From Acetobacterium woodii DSM 1030 (GTDB lineage Bacteria; Bacillota; Clostridia; Eubacteriales; Eubacteriaceae): 64,000 bases of DNA. Positions 35,009 through 44,202 of the stretch are shown here, piece by piece (the stretch's first letter is position 1; every line of letters begins with the position of its first letter). A model generated the notes under the pieces. That model searched no databases and was not told the DNA's origin. It saw only the letters and a program-made list of their open reading frames with translations. The translations under genes were made by a program, and so were the position numbers. The stretch covers positions 2,593,732 to 2,657,731 of the forward strand of contig NC_016894.1 in assembly GCF_000247605.1 (NCBI RefSeq), in the 5' to 3' direction.

Positions 35009-36562
35009 ATGCAGTCATGGAAAAAAATCTTTCTATTTGAAAATTTGATTTACCTTTTTTTGATCTTGTTTTTTATTGGCAATCTGCTTTTTTTGACAAG
35101 TTTTCCTTACGTTCATTCTGATGAATCCTGGTTAAGCGGTTTATCCCGCAATATCATTACTCAGCACAACATTTCCGTGACTGAACCTTTCTTTGATGCC
35201 TATCAACGAAATCCACATGCGATCAGACTTTTATTTCATCTCTTACAAGGCTTGATGATCCCGTTTTTTGGTTATACCATTTTTTCCTTTCGATTGATTT
35301 CCCTGCTATTTTCAGTTGGAACCTTATACTTTTTTTATCGTTTAGCTCTCATTACGCTCAAAACCCCTAAAACAGCGTTGCTAACAACGGTATTAATGTC
35401 GCTGGATTTACAATATCTTTATGCCTCACATTTCGCCCGTCAGGAGATCATCCTCGTTTTTGCTCTGGTATTATCCGTTTACCTGTTAATCAATCCGATT
35501 GATGCCCACACTTATAAACGAGACCTTGCTATTGGGACGGTTGTCGGGCTAAGTATCGGAATACACCCGAACAGTTTTATCATCGCTGTTGCTATTGGTC
35601 TCACTTATTGTTATTTGGGATATAAAAAAAAGATTCATTTAAAGAATCTTCTCGTATTTATCAGTGTGGTACTTTTATTTTGCCTATTTTTTATTGGGCT
35701 CAGTCTTTATATGGACCCTTCTTATCTGACACATTATTCGCAACATGGAAAAAACTTTGGCGTCTATGACAATATTGAGAATAAATGTGCAGATTTTATC
35801 TTTTTTTATCAGCGAATCTTTAATGGTGATAGCATTGAATATTATATGCCCAATATCCAATTTCAATTAATTTTGTTTTCGCTTAGTTTAATCCTTGCGA
35901 TTATTTATTTTCTAAAAGGAAAAAACCGCTTGTTAACTAGAAAATTAGCCCCCATTTTAATTATGGTTTTGGGAATTAACCTTGGTCTTCTGGCAATTGG
36001 CCGATTCAATGTCACCAGTATTGTTTTACTTTTTCCATTTATGTATTTACTCACTGCCACTCTGTTGACATATTTGGACAAAAAAAATGGTTTATTGATC
36101 TTATTAATTCTCGTTACCGCTATTAACACCGTTATTCAAATTCAGCCCTATAAAAGCAGTTATCATGCCTATTGCGCTCAAATTTCGCAATTTGTTTCCA
36201 AAGATGATCACGTTTTAGGCAATCTTAACAGCGAATATTGTTTTACTAATGATCAGTTTTGGGATTACCGCAATCTTCAATATCTGGATGAACAAAAAAT
36301 CAGTTTTAGCAACTATATTACGACCCGAAAAATAAAATACATTATTTATTATGATGAACTTGATTATATTTACGCAAATCACCCTAAATACGATATCATG
36401 TACGGTGATTTAACAACTGTCTATCCTGAAATGAAGACCTTTCTTGAACTACATTGTACTGAAATATATCAATTCAGCGATTCCACTTATGGCACCAATC
36501 TTGCCCCACTGATTGATCAAAAACCATGGCAAATCCATATTTTCAAGGTGAATGATATTTAA
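35009..36562 (+). CDS. GT39/ArnT-like membrane glycosyltransferase
   Basis: The 517-residue protein has about 11-12 hydrophobic helices and a C-terminal extracytoplasmic part. The first loop reads YVHSDESWLSGLSRN, with the acidic DE pair expected for catalysis in the GT-C (PMT/ArnT) family. Such enzymes move a sugar from a polyprenyl-phosphate donor to a surface acceptor. The gene stands alone on the plus strand amid minus-strand ABC genes and overlaps the end of the ATPase gene by 20 bases tail to tail. A polyprenyl-phosphate sugar transferase candidate lies 4 kb away. Donor and acceptor are unknown. Confidence 0.72.
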   Translation: MQSWKKIFLFENLIYLFLILFFIGNLLFLTSFPYVHSDESWLSGLSRNIITQHNISVTEPFFDAYQRNPHAIRLLFHLLQGLMIPFFGYTIFSFRLISLLFSVGTLYFFYRLALITLKTPKTALLTTVLMSLDLQYLYASHFARQEIILVFALVLSVYLLINPIDAHTYKRDLAIGTVVGLSIGIHPNSFIIAVAIGLTYCYLGYKKKIHLKNLLVFISVVLLFCLFFIGLSLYMDPSYLTHYSQHGKNFGVYDNIENKCADFIFFYQRIFNGDSIEYYMPNIQFQLILFSLSLILAIIYFLKGKNRLLTRKLAPILIMVLGINLGLLAIGRFNVTSIVLLFPFMYLLTATLLTYLDKKNGLLILLILVTAINTVIQIQPYKSSYHAYCAQISQFVSKDDHVLGNLNSEYCFTNDQFWDYRNLQYLDEQKISFSNYITTRKIKYIIYYDELDYIYANHPKYDIMYGDLTTVYPEMKTFLELHCTEIYQFSDSTYGTNLAPLIDQKPWQIHIFKVNDI

Positions 36563-37259
36563 TAATTTCATTCATTTTGGCTTCACTTTGATCCTTGTTT
36601 TGGTTAGGGATTATCTGCTTAATCACGCCATCTTTTAAAATCACGATGCGATCAGCAAGTTCGAGTGCTTCGCGAACGTCATGGGTAACAAAAACAATCG
36701 TCGTTTGGGTTTTTTTCCAGATCTCGAGCAGCGTTTGATGCAGCTCACTTTTTGTTTGAAAATCCAGGCTTCCAAACGGCTCATCCATTAGCAAAACCTT
36801 CGGCGTTGTTACCAGTGAACGCGCGATGGCAACCCGTTGCTTCATTCCTCCTGAAAGTTGTTGCGGATAGAAATGGCTAAATTCTTTTAATTTAACCATT
36901 TCCAGATAATCGTTTGATAATTGCCTGATTTTTTCCTTCGCATACTTTTTTTTATCATTTTTCAGCGGAAATTCAAGATTTTGCTGAACCGTTTGCCATG
37001 GAAAAAGCTGATCAAATTCCTGAAAAACCATAATACAATCACGACTCGGCTGTTTAACCGGTTTGTCTTGCAACGTAATGACACCACTATCCGGTTTCAT
37101 AAAACCACCCATTAAGTTTAATAACGTACTTTTTCCACAACCTGACGGTCCAATGATACATAAAAATTCGCCGGATTCAATCTCTAAATTGATCTGCTCA
37201 AGAATTAATCGCTTTTCATATGACTTTGATAAATTTTTTATTTTTATTATACTACTCAT
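36543..37259 (-). CDS. ABC transporter ATP-binding protein (NrtD/SsuB type)
   Basis: The 238-residue cytoplasmic ATPase shows GPSGCGKSTLLNLMGG (Walker A), VFQEFDQLFPWQTV (Q-loop), LSGGMKQRVAIARSLVTTP (signature) and LLMDEPFGSLD (Walker B). It overlaps the permease gene by four bases (ATGA) at the chosen ATG; a start four codons upstream is possible. Third gene of a binding protein-permease-ATPase operon. Family members import sulfonates, nitrate, bicarbonate or thiamine precursors. Confidence 0.9.
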   Translation of the reverse strand: MSSIIKIKNLSKSYEKRLILEQINLEIESGEFLCIIGPSGCGKSTLLNLMGGFMKPDSGVITLQDKPVKQPSRDCIMVFQEFDQLFPWQTVQQNLEFPLKNDKKKYAKEKIRQLSNDYLEMVKLKEFSHFYPQQLSGGMKQRVAIARSLVTTPKVLLMDEPFGSLDFQTKSELHQTLLEIWKKTQTTIVFVTHDVREALELADRIVILKDGVIKQIIPNQNKDQSEAKMNEIIKYHSP

Positions 37260-38038
37260 GACATTCCCCATTTATTAATAGTATTTGCTTCAATTTTGTT
37301 AAAAAAGAAATCTTCTACCAAAATACCTACGAAAATAATCATAAACAATCCGGCAAAAATACCAGCAGTATCCATAAATACCCGTTTATTAAAAATATAC
37401 CAGCCAATTCCGCCAATTCCGCCTGATGCCCCAAATATCATTTCGGCACTGATTGTCGCTCGCCACGCCCGTGCCCACCCGATCTTAAGTCCGGCAATGA
37501 AATAAGGCAACGATGCCGGTACATAAATTTTAAAAATGATCTCGAGTTTACTAAACTGATAATTTTGGCCGATCTTTTTATAAACGGCAGGAATCGATTT
37601 AAACCCGGCTTTCATGTTCAAAATCATCGGCCATAAAACCGAATGGACAATGATAAATAAAATCGCTTTACTTCCGGTCCCAATCCAAAGGATAATCAAG
37701 GGCAACAATGCAATTCCCGGGAGTGGATGAAAAATCGACACACAGGTATCAACGAAACTTTCAAAAACAGGACTCAGCAACGCCAGCGAGGACATCAAAA
37801 ATGCTAATACCATCCCAATCACCAAGCCGACTAAAATAAGACTCAGTGAAAAAAGCATCTGCCAAAGAATCTCACCCGTAACAATAGAATCGATCAAAGC
37901 CCCCGCAATTTGTTCTAACGAGGGAAAAACGAGCGGACTGACATTTGAAAAAGTCGCGATCATTTCCCAGATGAGCAATAAAATAGCAATCCAGATGTAT
38001 TTTGTGTAGGTCTTCTGGAATATCGCTTTAATTTTCAT
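37256..38038 (-). CDS. ABC transporter permease (NMT1/SsuC type)
   Basis: The 260-residue integral membrane protein has six helices and the coupling loop around YQFSKLEIIFKIYVPASLPYFIAGLKIG. The segment IFHPLPGIALLPLIILWIGTGSKAIL is typical of SsuC/NrtB permeases. It starts within the last 11 bases of the binding protein gene. The substrate follows the binding protein and is unassigned. Confidence 0.9.
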   Translation of the reverse strand: MKIKAIFQKTYTKYIWIAILLLIWEMIATFSNVSPLVFPSLEQIAGALIDSIVTGEILWQMLFSLSLILVGLVIGMVLAFLMSSLALLSPVFESFVDTCVSIFHPLPGIALLPLIILWIGTGSKAILFIIVHSVLWPMILNMKAGFKSIPAVYKKIGQNYQFSKLEIIFKIYVPASLPYFIAGLKIGWARAWRATISAEMIFGASGGIGGIGWYIFNKRVFMDTAGIFAGLFMIIFVGILVEDFFFNKIEANTINKWGMS

Positions 38039-38990
38039 AATTAGTATTTTCCCAAATCACATCGTCAATATTACCATATGTTTTTTCGAGATAATTCGTC
38101 TCTTTCATAAAATCAGAAAACGTCTTAATCCCTTTTACCGTTGTACTATACTGGGTATCTTCTTCGGTAATATATGTTAAAATATCGGCTTCTGATAAAT
38201 CGTAATATTTGGCCAGAATCTCTGCTGCTTCATTCGGATGTTCATTAATAAATTGGATTGCTTGAGCCACTGATTGGTTAAAAGCTTCATAAACTTGCGG
38301 ATTTTGATCATGAAGCTTTTTCGTTGTCACCCCAACAATAAAGCTGAAATCTCCGCCAAAAGCTGAATGACCATCCAAAATTTCATGATATCCCGCCGTT
38401 GCCAGTTCTGTTTCCAGATAAGGTGTCGAGGTAAAATGGGCGGTAATCTCACGACCTGCCAGCAATGCATTCATCCCATCTGGGTGGGACAAGGTAACCA
38501 GGATGTTATCCATCTTTCTTGGATCGTTAAATTCTTTTTTACAGGCCATCGCTAACAGGATGTGTTGAACACTTCCCGGTTGCGGTAAAGCAATGCGATC
38601 GCCGCTCCCAATATCCTGAAGTGACTGAATCTCATCTTTGGCCACCAATCCGACTGGAACTGAAGACAAGCCTGTTGCTATTTTCCAATCCATCCCATTA
38701 TCCCAGCCAATTAAAAATGGTGGAATCGCCATAAAACCGGCATCTAATTTATCCGCAACCATGGCTTCGCGAATCGCCGTTGTATTGGTCATTTGTTCCC
38801 ATGAAACCTGAATTCCCGGGCAGTTTTTTTCCAGTAAACCCTGATCCTTAATAATCTGCACCGGGGCGTAGGCAATACCATATTGTTCAGCAATTCGGAT
38901 CGCTTTTTCCGGACTGTCATTTTTTTGTGCTGAACATCCTGACATAAAAAAAAGGCCAAACAGAACTAATATTATTGCTAATTTTTTCAT
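38028..38990 (-). CDS. NMT1/SsuA-like ABC substrate-binding lipoprotein
   Basis: The 320-residue protein has a lipoprotein signal with lipobox MSGC. The mature part has the SsuA/NMT1/TauA fold: AEQYGIAYAPVQIIKDQGLLEK, VADKLDAGFMAIPPFL and GVTTKKLHDQNPQVYEAF. It differs clearly from the TauA-like protein 9 kb away, so the two importers probably take different ligands. Sulfonate, a pyrimidine precursor or another small anion are all possible. It is the first gene of its operon. Confidence 0.87.
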   Translation of the reverse strand: MKKLAIILVLFGLFFMSGCSAQKNDSPEKAIRIAEQYGIAYAPVQIIKDQGLLEKNCPGIQVSWEQMTNTTAIREAMVADKLDAGFMAIPPFLIGWDNGMDWKIATGLSSVPVGLVAKDEIQSLQDIGSGDRIALPQPGSVQHILLAMACKKEFNDPRKMDNILVTLSHPDGMNALLAGREITAHFTSTPYLETELATAGYHEILDGHSAFGGDFSFIVGVTTKKLHDQNPQVYEAFNQSVAQAIQFINEHPNEAAEILAKYYDLSEADILTYITEEDTQYSTTVKGIKTFSDFMKETNYLEKTYGNIDDVIWENTNYEN

Positions 38991-39092
38991 TTTTATCTCT
39001 TTCTCTTTTTTCTCTAAATTTAAAAGCTTCGTTTGAAAAGCAGATCAACTATCTGCGTCAAAAACAACTACCACCATGAATTGGTAATCCTT

Positions 39093-40322
39093 TTATTTAT
39101 CCGGCTTAATAACAAGGTTTTGGTCGCTCATATTAATAATCTTCAAATGCTGAAAAGCATTGTTAATGTTTTTATTTAAGTTCTCGCGACTTTTTCCGGT
39201 TATCACCATGTAGCCAGCTCTCGCCGTGGCATTATCAATTGCTTTTAACGTTTGGCCTTTTTTGATATTATAACCGGCGGCAATAATACCCGGCAAGGCT
39301 TTAAGGCTCTCGAGGTCAGTCACACTTTTGACTTGCCCCGGTTTAGCAAAAAATAATTGCGTTGACAGATACTTCTGGCCGTTAACTATCTTATCATCGG
39401 TAATAGGACCGCTCCTTTTTTGCCCCAACGAATAAGCAATGACATGATCAAGAATATCAAATCCGGTCACATATGGAATTGATATTTCTTCATAAGCGCC
39501 GCCAATCCGACACGCAACTTCGTTAACTAAAATCTCCGTTTTACCAACCAGCAATTGTATATACAATGGCCCATTGTTAATCGCAAACGCTTTTCTAACT
39601 TGATCCGTTATCTTTTTTATGGTTTGGTATTGATTGATATGTTTTGAGGGAAACTCATGCGCATAACAAATGCCGATATGTTTTTCAAATTGAAAGGTTT
39701 TTCGATCTGTTACCGTGAGAATCGTTGTTTTTCCACAATCGACCCAAGCGCTCACGGTTATTTCATCACTTTCGTAATACTCTTCCACTAACGCTTTTTG
39801 TTCTCTGGAATAACTTAAAGTTTCGGGCAGATGTTCCAGCACCGCCGACACCGTATCAAGCTTAAAGACACCTCTTTGTCCTTGACTGTCAAGTGGTTTT
39901 AAAACCACCGGTAATTTCATTTTTGCCAAATCCAGATGCTTGGACGTGGCGGTAATGAACTGATACGAAGCTGTTGGAATCTCATTTTTTGTAAAGACCG
40001 TTTTCATTATCTCTTTATTTGTAACGGCTTTCGCCACCTCAATCTCGTGAAAGCAGGGTAAGTTTTGCGCAGCGGCAACACACGCAACGGTGTATACCGG
40101 TTGATCAGTCCCCATCGTCATAACTCCATCAACATGATATTTTTGCGCCACCCGGATATTGGCATCAACATCAAAGGTACTGACGACCTCATTATACTTG
40201 GCATAAGCCCGCCCTGGGGCGTCTTCATAATAGTCGGTTAAGACGACCTCATGTCCCTGTTCCTTAGCCCGAATAATTGCACCAATCTGATTATTTCCGC
40301 CACCTAAAATCTGTATTCGCAT
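39093..40322 (-). CDS. ATP-grasp family ligase
   Basis: The 409-residue protein has a PurK/carbamoyl-phosphate-synthase-like layout: an N-terminal Rossmann-like domain with ILGGGNNQIGAIIRAKEQGHEVVLTDY, an ATP-grasp domain with LPVVLKPLDSQGQRGV and LVEEYYESDEITVSAW, and metal-binding residues in ILVNEVACRIGGAYEEIS. It should join a carboxylate to an amine or thiol with ATP. The substrate is unknown. It lies 31 bases downstream of a GT2 glycosyltransferase in the same direction, so the two may serve one surface-glycan or modified-sugar pathway. Confidence 0.82.
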   Translation of the reverse strand: MRIQILGGGNNQIGAIIRAKEQGHEVVLTDYYEDAPGRAYAKYNEVVSTFDVDANIRVAQKYHVDGVMTMGTDQPVYTVACVAAAQNLPCFHEIEVAKAVTNKEIMKTVFTKNEIPTASYQFITATSKHLDLAKMKLPVVLKPLDSQGQRGVFKLDTVSAVLEHLPETLSYSREQKALVEEYYESDEITVSAWVDCGKTTILTVTDRKTFQFEKHIGICYAHEFPSKHINQYQTIKKITDQVRKAFAINNGPLYIQLLVGKTEILVNEVACRIGGAYEEISIPYVTGFDILDHVIAYSLGQKRSGPITDDKIVNGQKYLSTQLFFAKPGQVKSVTDLESLKALPGIIAAGYNIKKGQTLKAIDNATARAGYMVITGKSRENLNKNINNAFQHLKIINMSDQNLVIKPDK

Positions 40323-40353
40323 TATTTTTTCATCCTAACTTTTTTAACTATGC

Positions 40354-41031
40354 TCACGCTTTTCGATAGTAATAAAACAAATTAAAAAAAAGCTTCATTA
40401 ATTTTTTTAAATCATAATTTGATTTTCCAAATTGCCGTTCCTGATGCTTGACCGCCACGTTGCCAATATTTTTAGTCACTTTCAATGTCATCGCCGTAAT
40501 ATAAACAAACGGAGTTTTATCCTGACAAATCCGATCGACTGTTGTTCGATTGATAATTCGAAAACTACCAACTTTGATGTTTCGCGGTTTTCCCAGAAAT
40601 AGCGTAAAAAAAAGACCAACTAATCGAGATCCTAATTTTCGATAAAACAAATACTGCTTGTTTATCGGAACCCCGTAAACAACATCATAACCCTTCCTGA
40701 TCTCGGTCAAAAGCAACGTCATATCTTCAGGCTGATGTTCGAGATCATCATCAATCGTAATGACTACCATCCCCTTCGCCGCCATTATTCCTATTTTCAC
40801 GGCCGCCTGTTGACCGACATTTTGCGATAGTGGAATCACCTTAATCCGAAAGTCTCGCTCTTTCAACCCGTTTATTACGGCCAATGACTCATCTTTTGAG
40901 TGATCCTCCACTAAAATAATCTCAAAAGATTTTTTTTCTTTTTTGAGTGTCGTCACAATTCGTTCAACTAATTCTGCAATAGATTTTGCAGAGTTATAAA
41001 CTGGAACGACCACACTAATATCATTACTCAC
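40354..41031 (-). CDS. GT2 family glycosyltransferase (DPM1/ArnC-like, soluble)
   Basis: The 225-residue GT-A protein has the N-terminal nucleotide-sugar domain SVVVPVYNSAKSIAELVERI, VEDHSKDESL and the catalytic-type DDDLEHQPED. It matches polyprenyl-phosphate sugar transferases (DPM1, ArnC, GtrB) in its core, but stops before the C-terminal membrane helices, ending KKLMKLFFNLFYYYRKA. It may make the polyprenyl-phosphate sugar used by the GT39-like protein nearby; that link is inference. It heads a two-gene unit with the ATP-grasp gene. Confidence 0.85.
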   Translation of the reverse strand: MSNDISVVVPVYNSAKSIAELVERIVTTLKKEKKSFEIILVEDHSKDESLAVINGLKERDFRIKVIPLSQNVGQQAAVKIGIMAAKGMVVITIDDDLEHQPEDMTLLLTEIRKGYDVVYGVPINKQYLFYRKLGSRLVGLFFTLFLGKPRNIKVGSFRIINRTTVDRICQDKTPFVYITAMTLKVTKNIGNVAVKHQERQFGKSNYDLKKLMKLFFNLFYYYRKA

Positions 41032-41232
41032 GCTTTACCCCGATCATTAAACACTTCCGCGAATCGAATTCTCGTTATTTTCCATCATGTTATTCTTTAT
41101 AAAATCACCTAAATACAGGCTGCCTAACCGAAGATCCTTAAAATTATTTAACTATTCCAACCAAAAACATTTTTCTACAACCAGTTATTTATGATATAAT
41201 ATTATCTAAAAATGAATTAGGCGGATTTAACT

Positions 41233-41445
41233 TTGAAAACAATTGATTGTCTTGGCGATATGTGTCCAATCCCTGTTCTAAAAGCAAAAAAGGAATTAAA
41301 AAATACCCAACCTGGCGAAACCATTAAAATCGTCACCGATCACAGCTGCGTTTTGGAATCATTATCCAGTAAATTCAAAAAACACCACATCACTTCCGAT
41401 GAAGTCATTAACGGTGTTTGGGAAATCTTCATCACCAAAATTTAA
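41233..41445 (+). CDS. TusA/SirA-like sulfur carrier protein
   Basis: The 70-residue protein has the family motif CPIPVLKAKKEL near the N-terminus, with the first Cys as persulfide carrier, and the strand pattern ETIKIVTDHSC. TusA proteins relay persulfide from desulfurases or rhodaneses to acceptors. It starts at TTG with AGGCGG ten bases upstream, and a TATAAT lies about 33 bases before the start. It is convergent with the LysR gene, overlapping by four bases. TusA next to YeeE/YedE transporters is a recurring arrangement in bacteria. Confidence 0.92.
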   Translation: MKTIDCLGDMCPIPVLKAKKELKNTQPGETIKIVTDHSCVLESLSSKFKKHHITSDEVINGVWEIFITKI

Positions 41446-42335
41446 CATAAACTCTTTCTGGCAATATCTTTAAAATATTTAATAAAATCATTCAGCGTTT
41501 TATCTTCACTGTTTCCATCATAGATCAAATACATTTCATATTCGATGACCATATCGGTGATCTCAATTAACTTAATTTGCTTTCGATAGAGCTCTTTTTT
41601 TATCGATATATAGGGAATAAATCCGATTCCAAAGCCATTCAAAACCGAAGCCTTTACTGATTCAACCGAGTCACTCTTAAACATCACATTAAGTGAATCC
41701 GGTTGCTTTCCTTCAGCTTTAATTTTATTGGCAATCATATCTGTTAAATCCATATTATCATTAAGAATAATCAATGGGTATTTAAATAATTCTTCAAGTT
41801 TTATTTTATCGGGAATCTGATAATCTGCCGCGGCGATTAAAATCAGACGATCAACCCCAATTTTATAATAAGCAAGCTTCGGATCTCTCGGTTTCCCATA
41901 AATGACTCCCAAATCACAAATGTTATTCACAATATTTTCTTCAATTTCGTGAGCCTTATTTGATTTTATTTCATAATTATTATGGGGAAATCGCTTTTTA
42001 ACGCGAAACATAACGCATGGAAGCGAATAATTCGCAATTGTCCAAAACGATTCAATCCTAATATCTTTATTGATATTATCGCTTTCTTCAAGTTTTTGTT
42101 GCATCATATAAAACGTTCGAACAATATTACCGGCATACTGATAAACAATTTTTCCCTTTTCAGTCAGTTCCACCCCTTTATTACTTCTTTCGAATAAGAT
42201 ACAATTAAAGTCATTTTCCAGCTTTGAAACCTGCTGACTCAGGGCTGATTGCGAAATATGCGTGTCACTTGCCACTTTCGAGATACTCTTAGCTTTAGCA
42301 ACTTTATAAAAATTTTCCAAATATTCAATTTGCAA
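41442..42335 (-). CDS. LysR family transcriptional regulator
   Basis: The 297-residue protein has an N-terminal winged helix-turn-helix (IEYLENFYKVAKAKSISKVASDTHISQSALSQQVSKLE) and a C-terminal effector-binding domain (from about residue 90). It lies downstream of the two split YeeE/YedE genes in the same direction and tail to tail with tusA, so it probably regulates sulfur uptake genes, as CysB/CysL-type proteins do. The effector cannot be told from sequence. Confidence 0.9.
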   Translation of the reverse strand: MQIEYLENFYKVAKAKSISKVASDTHISQSALSQQVSKLENDFNCILFERSNKGVELTEKGKIVYQYAGNIVRTFYMMQQKLEESDNINKDIRIESFWTIANYSLPCVMFRVKKRFPHNNYEIKSNKAHEIEENIVNNICDLGVIYGKPRDPKLAYYKIGVDRLILIAAADYQIPDKIKLEELFKYPLIILNDNMDLTDMIANKIKAEGKQPDSLNVMFKSDSVESVKASVLNGFGIGFIPYISIKKELYRKQIKLIEITDMVIEYEMYLIYDGNSEDKTLNDFIKYFKDIARKSLC

Positions 42336-42466
42336 AAATCATCACTTCCTAACCATTATCATTTTATATTCATCTGCTAATTGTACCATAATTCATTCCC
42401 TAAAAACACGGCGTATTTATTATTTCCGCATTGATTATTTTAACCTTTTCGACAAAATTCACATCA

Positions 42467-42988
42467 TCACATAAAAAAGCGAATGAGTATTTTACCGCCG
42501 ATAATTGCGCCAATAAACAGAAACACGCCAAATATCCAACCTGATAATGACATTGATGCAATACCGCTATAAAAAGCGCCAATATTACAACCTGAAGCAA
42601 TACTTGATCCATAACCCATCAATAACCCACCAATCGCCGCTACAAGCACCTGTTTTTTTGACTTAATTTTTTTAATTCGAAACTGTGAAGCCAAAAGAGC
42701 AGCTAACGTTGCTCCCAAAATTATTGCCGTATTTCGAACAGTTACCGGGTCATCCAGAAACCATTGCGTATAAAAAAACTGTGTATTTTCAATTCTGATC
42801 CCTGAATAGGGGCTCCATCCTAATAATTCGACTAACCGTAACCCCCAATAAGCAAATGCGCTGGTAATCCCCCATGGCTGCCTGGTTATTATTAAGGTTA
42901 TTATTTGCATGATCGATAATAAAACAGCGCCAACGACGTAAGGCCAGGCGTCTTTAAAATAATCCTCAAATTTTTTGCTATTCTTCAT
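42467..42988 (-). CDS. YeeE/YedE-like half transporter, C-terminal half
   Basis: The 173-residue membrane protein corresponds to the second half of a full-length YeeE/YedE transporter: NTAIILGATLAALLASQFRIKK, then GYGSSIASGCNIGAFYSGIASMSLSGW with the conserved Cys. It has its own GGAG ribosome-binding site and is 96 bases after the first-half gene, so this looks like a genuine split and not a recent frameshift. It should pair with the 217-residue half protein to form one transporter. Confidence 0.88.
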   Translation of the reverse strand: MKNSKKFEDYFKDAWPYVVGAVLLSIMQIITLIITRQPWGITSAFAYWGLRLVELLGWSPYSGIRIENTQFFYTQWFLDDPVTVRNTAIILGATLAALLASQFRIKKIKSKKQVLVAAIGGLLMGYGSSIASGCNIGAFYSGIASMSLSGWIFGVFLFIGAIIGGKILIRFFM

Positions 42989-43084
42989 TGAATATTCTCC
43001 AAAAAACGTTTCATATTCGTTTTGTAAAACTAATTAAAAAGACCACAACACGCTCCATTAAACAAGCAAAATAGCCGCTAAAAA

Positions 43085-43738
43085 TCAATCTTCATGTTTT
43101 TCTTCCCACTTAATCGCCAAAACATAAAGAATTCCAATCACGCCCAGTTGGAGGACCAGTGCGCCAAACCAACCCAAGCGGTCTGGCAAAAATACCCCGG
43201 CCGAAATAATCACATAATTTTGATTCCACCATTCGAATTGGTAATTTCCTAAGATCGAACCAATGAAAAAAAAGATCAACACGATGACTTGTATTTGGTA
43301 ACCTTCGCCAATTCGCATCAACATTCCCGAAGCACACCCGCTTGCCAAAACCATCCCGATACCAAAAAATAAACCGCCTACAACCGTACTTAATCCGATA
43401 CTCTGGATATATTCTTGCCCCGGAATCGGATAACCATTGACCATCGCAATAAATTTTACAACGGCAAAACCAACTGTCGTAATTCCCAGTGCAATTAGCA
43501 CCGCTCGTGTTATGGCGGTACTACCGGTGAGATACGGGTCTCTAAAAGCCGCGGTAAAACAGAAACGTGAACGTTGAAGGATATAGCCAAGCGCAATCCC
43601 CGATATCCAGTAAAATGAGATTAATGGCAAACGCAGGAAAAGATAAAGACCCAGACATAAAAGAATAACAAAGAGTCCAATTCCCCCAATAAATTGCGAA
43701 CTCCTCTTATTCGGATTCAATCCATTAGAATTTGTCAT
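43085..43738 (-). CDS. YeeE/YedE-like half transporter, N-terminal half
   Basis: The 217-residue membrane protein corresponds to the first half of YeeE/YedE: GYILQRSRFCFTAAFRDPYLTGSTAITRAVLI, VVGGLFFGIGMVLASGCASGMLMRIGEG with the conserved Cys, and a C-terminal helix ending in a charged tail. Together with the following 173-residue gene it matches the 419-residue protein encoded 9 kb away, minus the cytoplasmic linker. It is the first gene of the unit half1-half2-lysR. Confidence 0.9.
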   Translation of the reverse strand: MTNSNGLNPNKRSSQFIGGIGLFVILLCLGLYLFLRLPLISFYWISGIALGYILQRSRFCFTAAFRDPYLTGSTAITRAVLIALGITTVGFAVVKFIAMVNGYPIPGQEYIQSIGLSTVVGGLFFGIGMVLASGCASGMLMRIGEGYQIQVIVLIFFFIGSILGNYQFEWWNQNYVIISAGVFLPDRLGWFGALVLQLGVIGILYVLAIKWEEKHED

Positions 43739-44049
43739 TTTATAACTCCTGATTATTTCATAATATCGTGTAAAAACAAAAGGAGCAAAAAACTAAACCG
43801 CTGCAATAAAAATTTATTGCCACTCGGAAGAAATGAGTTGCTCAACTAATCTTACACCTAATCTCATTATTTTGCACGGACTTTTTTGTAATGGTTATCA
43901 TTTGGAATGCGAAAATAACCATTAACCACAATTCAATTCTTTACCAAAATAGCTGAGTCTCGCCCAATTCAAAACGCTCAGATGATGACAATCTTCATTA
44001 AACTTTATTGCCTCTGTCATCTTGCCTATTTATAATTCTAAATCTGATT

Positions 44050-44068
44050 AATAATAATTATCATTATG
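44050..44068. promoter_or_regulatory. Possible Fur-like box
   Basis: The bases AATAATAATTATCATTATG match 15 of 19 positions of the classical Fur consensus GATAATGATAATCATTATC. The match lies 17 bases upstream of the -35 of the next promoter. AT-rich DNA gives such matches by chance, so support is weak. Confidence 0.3.
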
Positions 44069-44085
44069 CCGCTTCACAATTTTTA

Positions 44086-44114
44086 TTGAATAGCTGTATC
44101 TTATATCTTATAAT
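44086..44114 (+). promoter_or_regulatory. Promoter of the small DGC-type gene
   Basis: TTGAAT and TATAAT are separated by 17 bases on the plus strand. The predicted leader is about 80 bases. Confidence 0.65.
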
Positions 44115-44202
44115 ATAAGTATTCACTTATCGATTGATCAAGTTAATACAAATTTAACAACGCGTTCCGCTTTTTAGAACCAAGAAAGAAGGCATTAAAA
44201 AA

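Larger units (their letters stand above)
43739..44202. other. Divergent intergenic region
   Basis: This 464-base region separates the split transporter genes from the small DGC gene. It contains the DGC promoter and a Fur-like sequence (listed separately). The remainder is AT-rich and I see no coding frame, RNA gene or second clear promoter. Confidence 0.5.

Noticed and set aside
42467-43738. Frameshift explanation for the two half YeeE/YedE genes
   Set aside because: The genes are 96 bases apart and the second has its own GGAG ribosome-binding site and start, so a true split is more likely than a sequencing or recent frameshift error.
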